From positions 992,001 to 1,056,000 of the forward strand of contig NZ_JACHYC010000001.1 in the NCBI RefSeq assembly GCF_014192575.1: a DNA stretch of 64,000 bases. The letters are read 5' to 3'. This DNA is from Variovorax sp. Sphag1AA (GTDB lineage: Bacteria; Pseudomonadota; Gammaproteobacteria; Burkholderiales; Burkholderiaceae_C). Position 1 is the first letter of the stretch; each line of letters begins with the position of its first letter. Of this stretch, positions 52,944 through 61,594 are shown one piece after another. The notes under the pieces are model-generated. The model worked only from the letters and a program-made list of their open reading frames with translations. It had not been told where the DNA came from and ran no database searches. Made by a program: the position numbers and the translations under genes.

Positions 52944-53930
52944 ATGCCTGCTACCCACGCCCGCCTTCGCTTCTTCGCTGCCGCGCTCGCGCTCGGCGTC
53001 ACTGCCGGGGCCGTCCAGGCCGAGGGCTATCCCACCAAGCCGATCTCGCTGATTGTGCCGTTCTCGGCCGGCGGCGGCGTCGACGCGACCGCACGCCTGC
53101 TCACACCCAAGCTCGGAGAAATCCTGAAGCAACCGGTGGTCATCGAGAACGTTGCCGGGGCCGCGGGCACCATCGGCACGCAGAAGGTGGCGCGCTCGGC
53201 TGCAGACGGCTACACGCTGCTCTTTGCGGTGGCCAGCCCGCTCAACGTCGCGCCGCTGGTCGCCCCGTCGGCGGTGCGCTACGACACCTTCAAGGACTTC
53301 GTGCCCGTCGCGACGGTGGGCACCTCGCCCTTCGTGCTGATCGGCAAGACGGCACTTCCGGCGCGCAATGCGACTGAGCTCATCCAGCTGGCAAAGGCCC
53401 AGCCGGGCAAGCTCAACTTCGGCACCGACGGCGTCGGCACCTCGCTGCACATCACCGCGGAGATGTTCAAGCAGCGCGCCGGGATCGACATCGTGCACGT
53501 GCCCTACAAGTCGGGTCCGCAGGTGCTGACCGACGTGGCCGGCGGGCAGGTCGACCTCGCGGTGCTGCCGCTGACGCTCGCACAGCCTTTCATCAAGGAT
53601 GGCAAAGTCCGGGCCTTCGGCGTGACGTCGCTGTCGCGTTCGCCCTCGGCGCCCGACATTCCCACGCTGGCGGAGACGCCGGCACTCAAGGATTTCGAGA
53701 TGGACTCGTGGCTCGGTGTGCTGGCCCCCGCCGGCACACCGCCCGCGGTGATCTCCGCCTGGACCGCCGCGCTGGAAGCGGCCCTCAAGGACCCTGAGAT
53801 CGCCCGCAAGCTGGCGGACGTAGCCGTCAAGCCGCAGTTGATCCGCGGCCCCGCCTTCGGCGAATACCTCGCGAAAGAGCGCAAGGCCATTGCGGGCGTG
53901 GTGCAGACCGCCAACATCAAGGCGGAATAG
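52944..53930 (+). CDS. Bug-type tripartite tricarboxylate transporter receptor (GntR cluster)
   Basis: 328 aa. Signal peptide MPATHARLRFFAAALALGVTAGAVQA, then YPTKPISLIVPFSAGGGVDATAR, VAGAAGTIG and VHVPYKSGPQVL, the Bug-fold markers. The substrate is unknown; adjacency to an amidohydrolase suggests an organic N-compound or its acid. GAGGAAA supports ATG 52944; an earlier in-frame ATG at 52902 is too close to the promoter. First gene of a three-gene operon. Confidence 0.92.
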   Translation: MPATHARLRFFAAALALGVTAGAVQAEGYPTKPISLIVPFSAGGGVDATARLLTPKLGEILKQPVVIENVAGAAGTIGTQKVARSAADGYTLLFAVASPLNVAPLVAPSAVRYDTFKDFVPVATVGTSPFVLIGKTALPARNATELIQLAKAQPGKLNFGTDGVGTSLHITAEMFKQRAGIDIVHVPYKSGPQVLTDVAGGQVDLAVLPLTLAQPFIKDGKVRAFGVTSLSRSPSAPDIPTLAETPALKDFEMDSWLGVLAPAGTPPAVISAWTAALEAALKDPEIARKLADVAVKPQLIRGPAFGEYLAKERKAIAGVVQTANIKAE

Positions 53931-53952
53931 AAGTAAGAAGGAGACCCGACGA

Positions 53953-54705
53953 ATGCCCCTCATGTTGTCCGGCGCCTGGATCGTGCTGCCCGCCATCGTG
54001 CTGGCTGGCGCGCTGATTGGCGCCACAGGCATCGGGGGCGTTCTGCTGGTGCCGGTGCTGACCACGCTCGGCGGCGTGCCCCTGCCGCAGGCGATCGCGG
54101 CCGCCTCGCTGGGCTTTGCACTGCCTGCGCTCGTCGCGCTCGGCCCGTTGCGCCGCGAACCAGCATTGCTGGCGCGCTGCCTTCCGTTGCTGGGCGGCGC
54201 GCTGCTGGGTGCGGGTGCGGGTGCCTTCCTGGTGCGCTGGATACCCGGGACCGCGCTCATGGCCGGCGTGACCGTGCTGGTGCTGTTCTCCGGCTGGCGC
54301 GGTTTGCGCGCATCGACGGCCGCGGCGCCGCACACCGAAGTGCGCCTTGCACCCGCCGCCCTGTTCGGCGTCGGCGCGTTGGTGGGCCTGGGTTCCGCGC
54401 TGACTGGCACGGGCGGGCCGGTGCTGGTGCTGCCCTTGCTCATGCTGCTCGGGCAGCCGCTCGCGTTTTCCGTGGTCGCCGCGCAGGCGATCCAGCTCCC
54501 CGTGGCGCTGGCCAGCAGCACGGTGCACGCGATCGAAGGGCGGCTCGAACCACGGCTCGCCCTGCTTGCGGGCCTGCTGATGCTCGTGGGCTCCATCGCG
54601 GGCCAGCGCGCGGCCGCTCGCCTCGACCGGCTGCAACTGCAGCGACTGGTCTCCCTGCTCCTCCTGACGGTGGGCGCCTGGTTCGCCTGGCTGCTCCTGT
54701 CATGA
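53953..54705 (+). CDS. TauE/SafE family permease
   Basis: 250 aa with about eight hydrophobic helices. GALIGATGIGGVLLVPVL and its repeat GLGSALTGTGGPVLVLPLL are the two half-motifs of the sulfite exporter TauE/SafE family, which move organic anions or sulfite. AAGGAGAC precedes ATG 53953. Between the Bug receptor and amidohydrolase genes, gaps 22 and 19 bases, so one message is likely. It may import the substrate or export the product. Confidence 0.9.
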   Translation: MPLMLSGAWIVLPAIVLAGALIGATGIGGVLLVPVLTTLGGVPLPQAIAAASLGFALPALVALGPLRREPALLARCLPLLGGALLGAGAGAFLVRWIPGTALMAGVTVLVLFSGWRGLRASTAAAPHTEVRLAPAALFGVGALVGLGSALTGTGGPVLVLPLLMLLGQPLAFSVVAAQAIQLPVALASSTVHAIEGRLEPRLALLAGLLMLVGSIAGQRAAARLDRLQLQRLVSLLLLTVGAWFAWLLLS

Positions 54706-54724
54706 CCCTTCACCTGGACCCATC

Positions 54725-56134
54725 ATGCTTTCTCGCGAACTCCTGAGCACTTCCAGCGACCTGCTGCTCGCGCCCGAGTGGGTCATGCTCCCCGAAGGCC
54801 CGCGGCAAGACATGGCAGTGGTCGTGCGCAACGGCCGTTTCCTCGCAGTGGGCCCGTTGGCAGAAGTCATCGCGGCGCACCCCTCGCTCGCGCCGGTGGC
54901 GTTGCCCCAGCACCTGCTGATGCCGGGCCTGATCGACACCCACACCCACCTGACGCAGTCCTTCGGCAAGGCGCTGGCCTTCGGCGAGCCGTCAGAAATC
55001 TTCCGCCGCATCTGGGTGCCGATGGAGTCCACGCTCGACGAACACGCCGCCTACCTTGCGACCAAGCTTTCAGCGCTCGAATCGCTGCGCGGCGGCTTCA
55101 CCACAGTGGTCGATGCCGGCACCCGGTCCGAAGCCGGTCTGGACGCGGTCGCCTCCGCCGCGCGCGACGTGGGCATCCGCTGCGTGCTCGGCAAGATCTG
55201 CAACGACGCCGGGCTCGAAGGCGACGAGGCAGCGACGCGACGCATTCTTGATTCGGCGAAAGGCTTCCTGTCGCAGCTCGAGCACGATCCGCTGGTGCAT
55301 CCCTCGCTCGCGATCTCGATCCCCGAGGCCGCGACCGACCGCATGCTTCGCGACGTCGCCGCGCTGACCCGGGAGAGCGGCCGGCGCTTTCAGACCCACG
55401 TCAACGAGCACCTGGCGGCCGTCGAGCGATCGCTGGTCGCGCGCGGACTGCGACCGCTCGAACTCTTGCACGCGTGTGGCGCACTGAACGAATCGGCGCT
55501 GCTCGCGCACGCAACGCTGCTCACGCCGCGCGAGATCGGCCTCCTGCGCGACAGCGGCGCCGCCGTCGCCTACAACCCGGTCGCCAGCCAATGGAAAGGC
55601 AACGCAGTGCTGGACGCCGGGCTAATCGCGATGTTGGGCGTGCCCTTCGGCCTGGGCACCGACGGGACGCGCGCGGACGGTTTCCGCCTGATGGACGCGG
55701 CCGAGGCCACCCAGCGCCTGACCCAAGGCCTGGCCAACGGCGATTCGTCCTGCGGCGGAGGCTGGCTCTGGCTCGACCATGCCACCCACGACGGCGCAGC
55801 CGCCGCGGGCCTCGGCGGCATGACGGGCCGCATCGCGCCGGGCCTCGCCGCCGATTTCCTGCTGTTGGACCTTGACGTGCCGGAATTCGTGCCGAGCTGG
55901 GACCTGGGCTGGGAATTGGTGCGCTTTGCCAATCGCGACCAGATCGCGGCCGTGTTCGTCAACGGGTCCATGCGCCTGTGGAAGGGCTGGCCGGTCGACT
56001 GGGACGCGCGTGCCCTGATGCGCGAAGTGGCCGATATCGCCCGCCGCGACGTGCAGCGCGCGCCCATCCATCGGGTCCATCCAGTGTCCAGCACACACCG
56101 TGCACAGCAGCAAGCCGGCCAGCCAACGCCCTAG
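54725..56134 (+). CDS. ATZ/TRZ-type metal-dependent amidohydrolase
   Basis: 469 aa. The amidohydrolase metal ligands are all present: DTHTHL (about residue 74), QTHVNEH, HATLLTP and GTDGTR, with MPGLIDTHTH as the usual entry. The family hydrolyses or deaminates ring nitrogen compounds (guanine, triazines, adenosine derivatives, hydantoin-like rings). The C-terminal tail of about 30 residues is Gln/His/Pro-rich. The operon with a Bug receptor and permease suggests catabolism of an imported heterocycle; the substrate is unknown. Confidence 0.9.
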   Translation: MLSRELLSTSSDLLLAPEWVMLPEGPRQDMAVVVRNGRFLAVGPLAEVIAAHPSLAPVALPQHLLMPGLIDTHTHLTQSFGKALAFGEPSEIFRRIWVPMESTLDEHAAYLATKLSALESLRGGFTTVVDAGTRSEAGLDAVASAARDVGIRCVLGKICNDAGLEGDEAATRRILDSAKGFLSQLEHDPLVHPSLAISIPEAATDRMLRDVAALTRESGRRFQTHVNEHLAAVERSLVARGLRPLELLHACGALNESALLAHATLLTPREIGLLRDSGAAVAYNPVASQWKGNAVLDAGLIAMLGVPFGLGTDGTRADGFRLMDAAEATQRLTQGLANGDSSCGGGWLWLDHATHDGAAAAGLGGMTGRIAPGLAADFLLLDLDVPEFVPSWDLGWELVRFANRDQIAAVFVNGSMRLWKGWPVDWDARALMREVADIARRDVQRAPIHRVHPVSSTHRAQQQAGQPTP

Positions 56135-56169
56135 GCCGCGTCGCACAAGCGCCTCATCGTTCCGCCGAC

Positions 56170-56225
56170 AGCGCTCCCCGGCCATCGCGCCAAATTGGGA
56201 GCGCTCCGCAGCCATCTGGCTGCGG
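56170..56225 (+). promoter_or_regulatory. Two consecutive hairpins ahead of the small acidic-protein gene
   Basis: AGCGCTCCC (56170-56178) pairs with GGGAGCGCT (56197-56205), and directly after it CCGCAGCC-atct-GGCTGCGG (56206-56225) is a perfect 8-bp hairpin. No T tract follows. The SD AAGGAA begins five bases later. It may be a terminator for the amidohydrolase operon or a leader structure. Confidence 0.45.
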
Positions 56226-56241
56226 ATCGAAAGGAACGACG

Positions 56242-56421
56242 ATGAAGAAGGAAAGCCCACCGACCAAGCCCGCCAAGACCGACGCGCCGGAAAAACCCGC
56301 CGACAAGACGCCGCCGAAGGTGCCTGACGCCGATATCGAGTACGAAGACACCACGCACGACGACGACAACGTCCAGCAGTCCGGCCGCAGCGACGCCAGC
56401 GTGCCGCCCGACACGCAATAG
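56242..56421 (+). CDS. Small acidic, disordered protein of unknown function
   Basis: 59 aa from ATG 56242, preceded by AAGGAA (56231-56236). The N-terminal half is Lys/Pro-rich (KKESPPTKPAKTDAPEK) and the C-terminal half is acidic (DADIEYEDTTHDDDN). No hydrophobic core, Cys or signal. Such charge-separated tails resemble small stress or nucleoid-linked proteins, but I know no family. The good SD and codon use support a real gene. Confidence 0.65.
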   Translation: MKKESPPTKPAKTDAPEKPADKTPPKVPDADIEYEDTTHDDDNVQQSGRSDASVPPDTQ

Positions 56422-56445
56422 CACCCCGCTGCCCTGATTCATTTC

Positions 56446-56479
56446 CAAATTGAATCGCGGCATGTCCCGATTCAATTTG
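56446..56479. promoter_or_regulatory. Perfect 12+12-bp inverted repeat upstream of the YdeP-type gene
   Basis: CAAATTGAATCG and CGATTCAATTTG with a 10-base spacer. There is no T tract after it. It lies 34 bases before ATG 56513 and covers an in-frame ATG at 56462, which argues that the protein starts downstream and that this is an operator. Confidence 0.65.
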
Positions 56480-56512
56480 ACGCTGCACCGGCGGTTTTTG
56501 AACACTCGCCGG

Positions 56513-58837
56513 ATGCAGGAACAACGAATTGCCTTCTACAAGGGACCGGCCGGCGGCTGGGGCGCGTTGCGCAGCGTGACCAACGCGCTGCTCAAGCAGG
56601 ACATCCCGATCAAGGGCGCACGGACGATGCTGTCGGCCAACCAACCCGACGGCTTCGACTGCCCCGGCTGCGCCTGGCCGGACCGCAATCACAAGTCCAG
56701 CTTCGAGTTCTGCGAAAACGGGGTCAAAGCCGTGGCAGCCGAAGCCACCGCTCGCCGCGCGGGCCCCGAGTTGTTCGATCGCTACACCGTTGCCGAGCTG
56801 GCGAAGCAAAGCGACTTCTGGCTCGAAGACCAGGGCCGTCTGACGCACCCGATGGTGTATGACGCCGCAAGCGACAAGTACCGTCCCATCGAATGGGACG
56901 ACGCCTTTGCGCTGATCGCGCGCCATCTCAATGCGCTGCCCGATCCGAACCAGGCGATCTTCTACACCTCGGGCCGGGCGAGCAACGAAGCCGCTTTCCT
57001 GTACCAGCTCTTCGTGCGCGAGTACGGCACCAACAATTTCCCGGACTGCTCGAACATGTGCCACGAGCCCAGCGGCAGCGGCATGCGTCCGCAGATCGGC
57101 GTGGGCAAGGGCACGGTCACGCTCGACGATTTCGAGAAGGCCGAGGCGATCTTCATCTTCGGCCAGAACCCAGGCACCAACCATCCGCGCATGCTCGGCG
57201 AACTGCGCGCCGCCCACCGCCGCGGCGCGAAGATCGTGAGTTTCAACCCGCTGCGCGAGCGCGGGCTCGAACGCTTTGCCGACCCGCAGGACAAGCTCGA
57301 GATGGCGACCATGAGCTCCACGCCCATCAGCACGCACTACTTCCAGCTTCGCGTGGGCGGCGACTTCGCGGTGGTCAAGGGGATGATGAAGCACCTCATC
57401 GAGCGCGAGGATGCGGGCGATGCGGTGCTCGACCACGCCTTCATCGCAGAACACACCACTGGTTTCGATGCGGTAGCCGCCGACCTCCGCGCCGAATCTT
57501 GGTCACTGCTGGAACACGAATCGGGCCTGACCGAAGCGCAGATCCGCGCCGCGGCCGATGTGTACCGCAACGCAAAGAGCGCGATCGTCTGCTGGGGCAT
57601 GGGCATCACGCAGCACGTGCACGCCGTCGCGACGATCCAGATGCTGGTCAACCTGCTGCTCATGCGCGGCAACATCGGCCGCGAAGGCGCAGGCCCGTGC
57701 CCGGTGCGCGGCCACAGCAACGTGCAGGGCGACCGCACGATGGGCATCTGGGAAAAGCCGCCCGCCGCATTGCTCGACCGCCTGGGCGCAGTGTTCGGCT
57801 TCGAGCCGCCGCGCAACAACGGTTTCGACACCGTGGAATCCATCCGCGCGATGCTGTCCGGCAAGGGCAAGGTCTTCTTTGCGCTCGGCGGCAACTTCGC
57901 GGCTGCCACGCCGGACACGCCGACCACCTGGAAGGCACTCCAGAAGTGCGACCTCACGGTGCACGTCACGACCAAGCTCAACCGCAGCCATGTGGTGCAT
58001 GGACGCGAGGCGCTCATCCTCCCCTGCCTCGGGCGTACCGAGGTCGACATGCAGGCCAACGGCCCGCAAGGCGTGACGGTCGAGGACTCCATGGGCATGG
58101 TGCACATCTCGGGCGGCATCAACCCGCCGGCATCGGAGCACCTGCTGTCGGAGCCCGCCATCGTCGCGCGGCTCGCGGCTGCAACCATCGGTCATCGCAG
58201 CAAGACGCCATGGCTCTGGCTGATCGAGGACTACAGCCGCATCCGCGACCGCATCGAGGCGGTGTTCGACGACTTCCACGAGTTCAACAGCCGCGTGGCC
58301 GTGCCCGGCGGCTTCCGCCTGCGCAACGCGGCCAGCGAGCGCGTCTGGGAGACGCCCACGCGTAAGGCGAACTTCGCCACGCATGCCGTTCCGCAGGACA
58401 CGCCCTCGCACCTCGCGCGGGCGCGCGTTCGCGATGCAGTCGTGTTCACGCTGCTGACCACGCGCTCGCACGACCAATACAACACCACGATATACGGCAT
58501 GGACGACCGATATCGCGGCGTCTTCGGCCAGCGCCGCGTGGTGTTCATCAACAAGGACGACATCCGCGCGCTCGGCTTCAAGGACGGCGACTGGGTCGAC
58601 ATCCGCACCGTGTGGGACGACGGCGAGGAGCGGCGCGCAGACCGCTTCCGTCTCGTGGCCTACGACATTCCGCGCGGCAACCTCGCGGCCTACTACCCGG
58701 AGACCAATCCGCTGGTGCCGCTCGACGCAGTTGCCCGCAATGCGGGTACGCCGGCTTCCAAGTCGATCCCGGTGATCCTCACCTTGCACGAACTCGCGCC
58801 GGAACCCCAGGCCATCGCCGAAGAGGTGACGGTTTGA
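56513..58837 (+). CDS. FdhF/YdeP family molybdopterin oxidoreductase
   Basis: 774 aa. Close to E. coli YdeP in every segment: YKGPAGGWGALRSV, PDGFDCPGCAWPD, YTSGRASNEAAFLYQLF, NMCHEPSGSG and TRSHDQYNTTIYGMDDRYRGVFGQRRVVF. The likely Mo ligand is Cys183 in MCHEP, matching the SeCys-His of formate dehydrogenase H. There is no Tat signal, so it is cytosolic. It needs the bis-MGD cofactor made by moaA/mobA/moeA. Reaction unknown; YdeP is linked to acid resistance in E. coli. ATG 56513 gives the YdeP-like N-terminus; earlier TTG and ATG codons lie in the inverted repeat. Its stop overlaps the fdhD start (TTGA). Confidence 0.88.
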   Translation: MQEQRIAFYKGPAGGWGALRSVTNALLKQDIPIKGARTMLSANQPDGFDCPGCAWPDRNHKSSFEFCENGVKAVAAEATARRAGPELFDRYTVAELAKQSDFWLEDQGRLTHPMVYDAASDKYRPIEWDDAFALIARHLNALPDPNQAIFYTSGRASNEAAFLYQLFVREYGTNNFPDCSNMCHEPSGSGMRPQIGVGKGTVTLDDFEKAEAIFIFGQNPGTNHPRMLGELRAAHRRGAKIVSFNPLRERGLERFADPQDKLEMATMSSTPISTHYFQLRVGGDFAVVKGMMKHLIEREDAGDAVLDHAFIAEHTTGFDAVAADLRAESWSLLEHESGLTEAQIRAAADVYRNAKSAIVCWGMGITQHVHAVATIQMLVNLLLMRGNIGREGAGPCPVRGHSNVQGDRTMGIWEKPPAALLDRLGAVFGFEPPRNNGFDTVESIRAMLSGKGKVFFALGGNFAAATPDTPTTWKALQKCDLTVHVTTKLNRSHVVHGREALILPCLGRTEVDMQANGPQGVTVEDSMGMVHISGGINPPASEHLLSEPAIVARLAAATIGHRSKTPWLWLIEDYSRIRDRIEAVFDDFHEFNSRVAVPGGFRLRNAASERVWETPTRKANFATHAVPQDTPSHLARARVRDAVVFTLLTTRSHDQYNTTIYGMDDRYRGVFGQRRVVFINKDDIRALGFKDGDWVDIRTVWDDGEERRADRFRLVAYDIPRGNLAAYYPETNPLVPLDAVARNAGTPASKSIPVILTLHELAPEPQAIAEEVTV

Positions 58838-59715
58838 GCGCGCTCATCGACGACATGCCGCTGGCGCAGCTTGCACCGCCGTTGTCGCGGCACGCGGTGC
58901 AGGTGGTCGGCGAAGCCAATGCCCCCGCAGCCGGCCGCTTCTGCGACGACATGCTGGCAGCGGAAGTGCCGGTCGCGCTGGTGTTCAACGGCATCTCGCA
59001 CGCAGTGATGATGGCCACCCCGGTCGATCTGGAATCTTTCGCGCTCGGCTTTGCGCTGAGCGAAGGGATCATCGATCACGCGCGCGATTGCCGCGACATC
59101 GAGGTCCGCGTCGTCGACGCGGCAGACGCCGGACTTCCGGAAGGCCTCGACGGCATCGAAGTGCACCTCGACATCTCGCCCCGCTGCTTCGAGCGCCTCA
59201 AGGGCCGCCGACGCAGCATGGTCGGTCGCACGGGCTGCGGCGTCTGCGGCGTCGAGAGCTTCGCGGCACTCGATCTCGCCCCCTCTCCAGTCGCACGTCG
59301 CGCATGGATCGACCGCGTCGATCTGCCGACGGTCCTCCGTGCCTTCGCCGCATTGCCGGCGCGCCAGGTGCTCAACGCCGAGGCCGGGGCGATCCACGCC
59401 GCCGGCTGGTCGACGCTGAGCGGCGAACTCACCGACGTGCTCGAAGACGTCGGCCGCCACAACGCGCTCGACAAGCTGCTCGGCACGCTCGCCCGCGCCG
59501 GCCGCTTGAGCGAACCCGGCTTCGTCGTGATGTCCAGCCGCGCGAGCCACGAGCTGGTGCGCAAGTGCGCCCGGGTCGGCATCGCCGCGTTGGCGACCAT
59601 CTCCGCGCCGACCGCGACCGGCGTGCAGGTGGCGGAGCTCTCCGGGCTGCGCCTGTGGGGCCTGTGCCGTGCGCCACGCGGCGTGTTGTACGCGCCCGGC
59701 ACTGCCGCTTACTGA
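58834..59715 (+). CDS. fdhD: Formate dehydrogenase accessory sulfurtransferase FdhD
   Basis: 293 aa. Transfers sulfur from IscS to the Mo-bisMGD cofactor before insertion in formate-dehydrogenase-type enzymes. The reactive pair is GRTGCGVCGVE (Cys135, Cys138). FALGFALSEGII, DVGRHNALDKLLG and SSRASHELVRKC are conserved. The start is TTG 58834, overlapping the YdeP-type gene stop as TTGA, with GAGG about eight bases upstream. The coupling suggests it serves that enzyme. A strong hairpin follows the stop. Confidence 0.95.
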   Translation: MSALIDDMPLAQLAPPLSRHAVQVVGEANAPAAGRFCDDMLAAEVPVALVFNGISHAVMMATPVDLESFALGFALSEGIIDHARDCRDIEVRVVDAADAGLPEGLDGIEVHLDISPRCFERLKGRRRSMVGRTGCGVCGVESFAALDLAPSPVARRAWIDRVDLPTVLRAFAALPARQVLNAEAGAIHAAGWSTLSGELTDVLEDVGRHNALDKLLGTLARAGRLSEPGFVVMSSRASHELVRKCARVGIAALATISAPTATGVQVAELSGLRLWGLCRAPRGVLYAPGTAAY

Positions 59716-59723
59716 AGCACTCA

Positions 59724-59754
59724 TCGGGCCGATGCGGATGGCGCATCGGCCCGA
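59724..59754 (+). terminator. Strong hairpin after fdhD
   Basis: TCGGGCCGATGCG and CGCATCGGCCCGA form a 13-bp perfect stem with loop GATGG. The T tract is poor (TTCATG), so termination may be partial or Rho-assisted. Confidence 0.6.
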
Positions 59755-59799
59755 TTCATGTCCAATCCGCTGCACATCATCCAACAAGGGATTTGCGGC

Positions 59800-61017
59800 A
59801 TGAAGATTGGCAAAGTCGTTCTCGGGGCACTGGCCGTGGTCGTGGTGGCCGGTGCAGCAGGTTGGTTCAGCCTGGACAAGGAAACGCGCGGCCTGCTTGC
59901 CACGCTCCCGACCAACCGCGACGTGCTGTTCTGGAGCCAGCCGCAGCGCGACGCGGCCTTCCGCGCGCTCGACCGGCTTCCGATTCTTGCCAAGGCGCGC
60001 GTGGTGCCCGCCGGCGGCACGCCCTCCCCTCTGCCGCCGGGCCCGCCGCTGGCCCTTGCGGTGGATCTCGACGCCTACATGGCGCAGCAACGAAGCGCCG
60101 CGATCGTGATCCTGCACGACGGCAAGCTGCGCCTGGAACGCTATGCCCTCGGCTTCGACCGCGATGGACGCTGGACCAGCTTCTCCGTTGCGAAGTCCAT
60201 GACATCCACGCTGCTGGGCGCCGCGGTGCGCGACGGCAAGATCCGAAGCCTGGACGACAAGGTCAGCGACTACATCCAGGAGATGAAGGGCTCGGCCTAT
60301 GACGACGTCAGCATCCGGCAACTGCTGACCATGACCTCTGGCGTGCGCTGGAACGAGGACTACGCCGATCCGGACTCGGATGTCGCGCGCTTCAACAACC
60401 ACCAGCCCGAGGAAGGCGTCGATGCGCTGGTGAGCTATCTGCGCAAGCTGCCCCGCGCTGCGCCACCCGGCACGCGGTGGAACTACAGCACCGGTGAAAC
60501 CAATCTCGTGGGCATTCTGCTGAACCGCGCAACCGGCAAGCCGCTGGCCGACTACCTGTCGGAAAAGATCTGGATCCCAGCCGGCATGGAACAGAAGGCC
60601 ACCTGGATCCTCAGCCGGACCGGCCAGGAGATCAGCGGCTGCTGCCTCCAGGCCGCCACGCGCGATTTCGCGCGATTCGGACAGTTCGTGATGGGCGGTG
60701 CGAAAGTGGGCGGCCAGCCCATCGTGCCCGACGACTGGCTGGCGCAGGCGACCACCCGCCAGGCCGACATCGGCCGCCCCGGACGCGGCTATGGCTTTCA
60801 GTGGTGGACCTATGACGACGGCAGCTTCGCGGCGCGCGGCATCTTCGGGCAAGGCATCTTCATCGACCCCAGTCGCAAGCTGGTGATCGCATCCAACGGC
60901 GACTGGGCCGGTGGCGCCAACGACCGCATCGACGTCGAGGCGCGGGAGGTCTTCTACAAGGCCGTGCAGAAGGCCATCGACGACGAGGCCGCAGGCAGGA
61001 GCAAGGCCGGCGGCTGA
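59800..61017 (+). CDS. Serine hydrolase of the class C beta-lactamase/penicillin-binding fold
   Basis: 405 aa. An N-terminal membrane anchor or signal (KIGKVVLGALAVVVVAGAAGWF) places the enzyme in the periplasm. The SxxK motif is SVAK (Ser129, Lys132). The YxN position reads YSTGE, so Asn is replaced by Thr. A GQGIFIDPSRKL stretch lies where KTG is expected. It is thus related to EstB/6-aminohexanoate-dimer-hydrolase-like members rather than a true beta-lactamase. AAGGGA before ATG 59800 and the preceding hairpin favour this start over ATG 59758. Confidence 0.85.
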   Translation: MKIGKVVLGALAVVVVAGAAGWFSLDKETRGLLATLPTNRDVLFWSQPQRDAAFRALDRLPILAKARVVPAGGTPSPLPPGPPLALAVDLDAYMAQQRSAAIVILHDGKLRLERYALGFDRDGRWTSFSVAKSMTSTLLGAAVRDGKIRSLDDKVSDYIQEMKGSAYDDVSIRQLLTMTSGVRWNEDYADPDSDVARFNNHQPEEGVDALVSYLRKLPRAAPPGTRWNYSTGETNLVGILLNRATGKPLADYLSEKIWIPAGMEQKATWILSRTGQEISGCCLQAATRDFARFGQFVMGGAKVGGQPIVPDDWLAQATTRQADIGRPGRGYGFQWWTYDDGSFAARGIFGQGIFIDPSRKLVIASNGDWAGGANDRIDVEAREVFYKAVQKAIDDEAAGRSKAGG

Positions 61018-61134
61018 GTCCGGCTGTAACACCGCTTCGCGCACAGGCGCATGAGGCTTCGTCCGACAAAAGGACGGAGCGCACTGCATCAAACCTACCT
61101 TCTGCGAATTTCCGCAGGCATGGTGGAGTGCGTG

Positions 61135-61587
61135 ATGAGCGCCATGGAAACCTCAGCAGCAGAAGCACGCGGCGGCTATCGGCGCTTTTTCGCCTGGACC
61201 GCCGGCATCTCGCTGCTTCTCATGCTCGCGATGATTGCCCTGGAGGTTGTCTTTCCCCAGGGCATCCGGATCTCGCCGCAGCCTTCGTCCATCCTGGCCG
61301 ACGCACTGGGGACTCATGCGGGAACGATGGAAGTCGACATCTACGACTTCCAGCTCCTCATCATGGTCGTCTCGCTGGTGTCCTGCGTGGCCTCGATCGT
61401 CGGGCTCCTCGTCGTGGCCTTCATCGATTCGATCGAGTCACACAAGGCGCGTCGCCGGCGCGCGATCGAAGCACGACTGCGCCATCCCACGGCCTGGAAC
61501 CCGAAGGAAAGCGTCCCCGTACGCCGAACACCACCTCGCAATGCCCGCCTGCGCGCGTTACGAGAAGCGGTGCACGAGCTCGAATAG
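61135..61587 (+). CDS. Small inner-membrane protein of unknown function
   Basis: 150 aa from ATG 61135 with GGAG six bases upstream. Two membrane helices (about residues 18-38 and 80-105) flank a periplasmic loop (GIRISPQPSSILADALGTHAG). The C-terminal 40 residues are strongly basic and cytosolic (HKARRRRAIEARLRHP). An in-frame ATG at 61051 would add an unconserved-looking stretch. No family recognised. It converges on the lysozyme-inhibitor gene, 7 bases apart. Confidence 0.7.
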   Translation: MSAMETSAAEARGGYRRFFAWTAGISLLLMLAMIALEVVFPQGIRISPQPSSILADALGTHAGTMEVDIYDFQLLIMVVSLVSCVASIVGLLVVAFIDSIESHKARRRRAIEARLRHPTAWNPKESVPVRRTPPRNARLRALREAVHELE

Positions 61588-61594
61588 ATCCTGC

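Noticed and set aside
59758..59799. ATG at 59758 as the serine hydrolase start
   Set aside because: It directly abuts the fdhD hairpin, has no ribosome-binding site and adds a stretch that is not signal-like; ATG 59800 with AAGGGA is better.
58693..61092. Minus-strand open frame of about 800 codons opposite fdhD and the serine hydrolase
   Set aside because: No recognisable motif, crosses a terminator hairpin and an intergenic region, and arises from GC-rich codon bias of the + strand genes.
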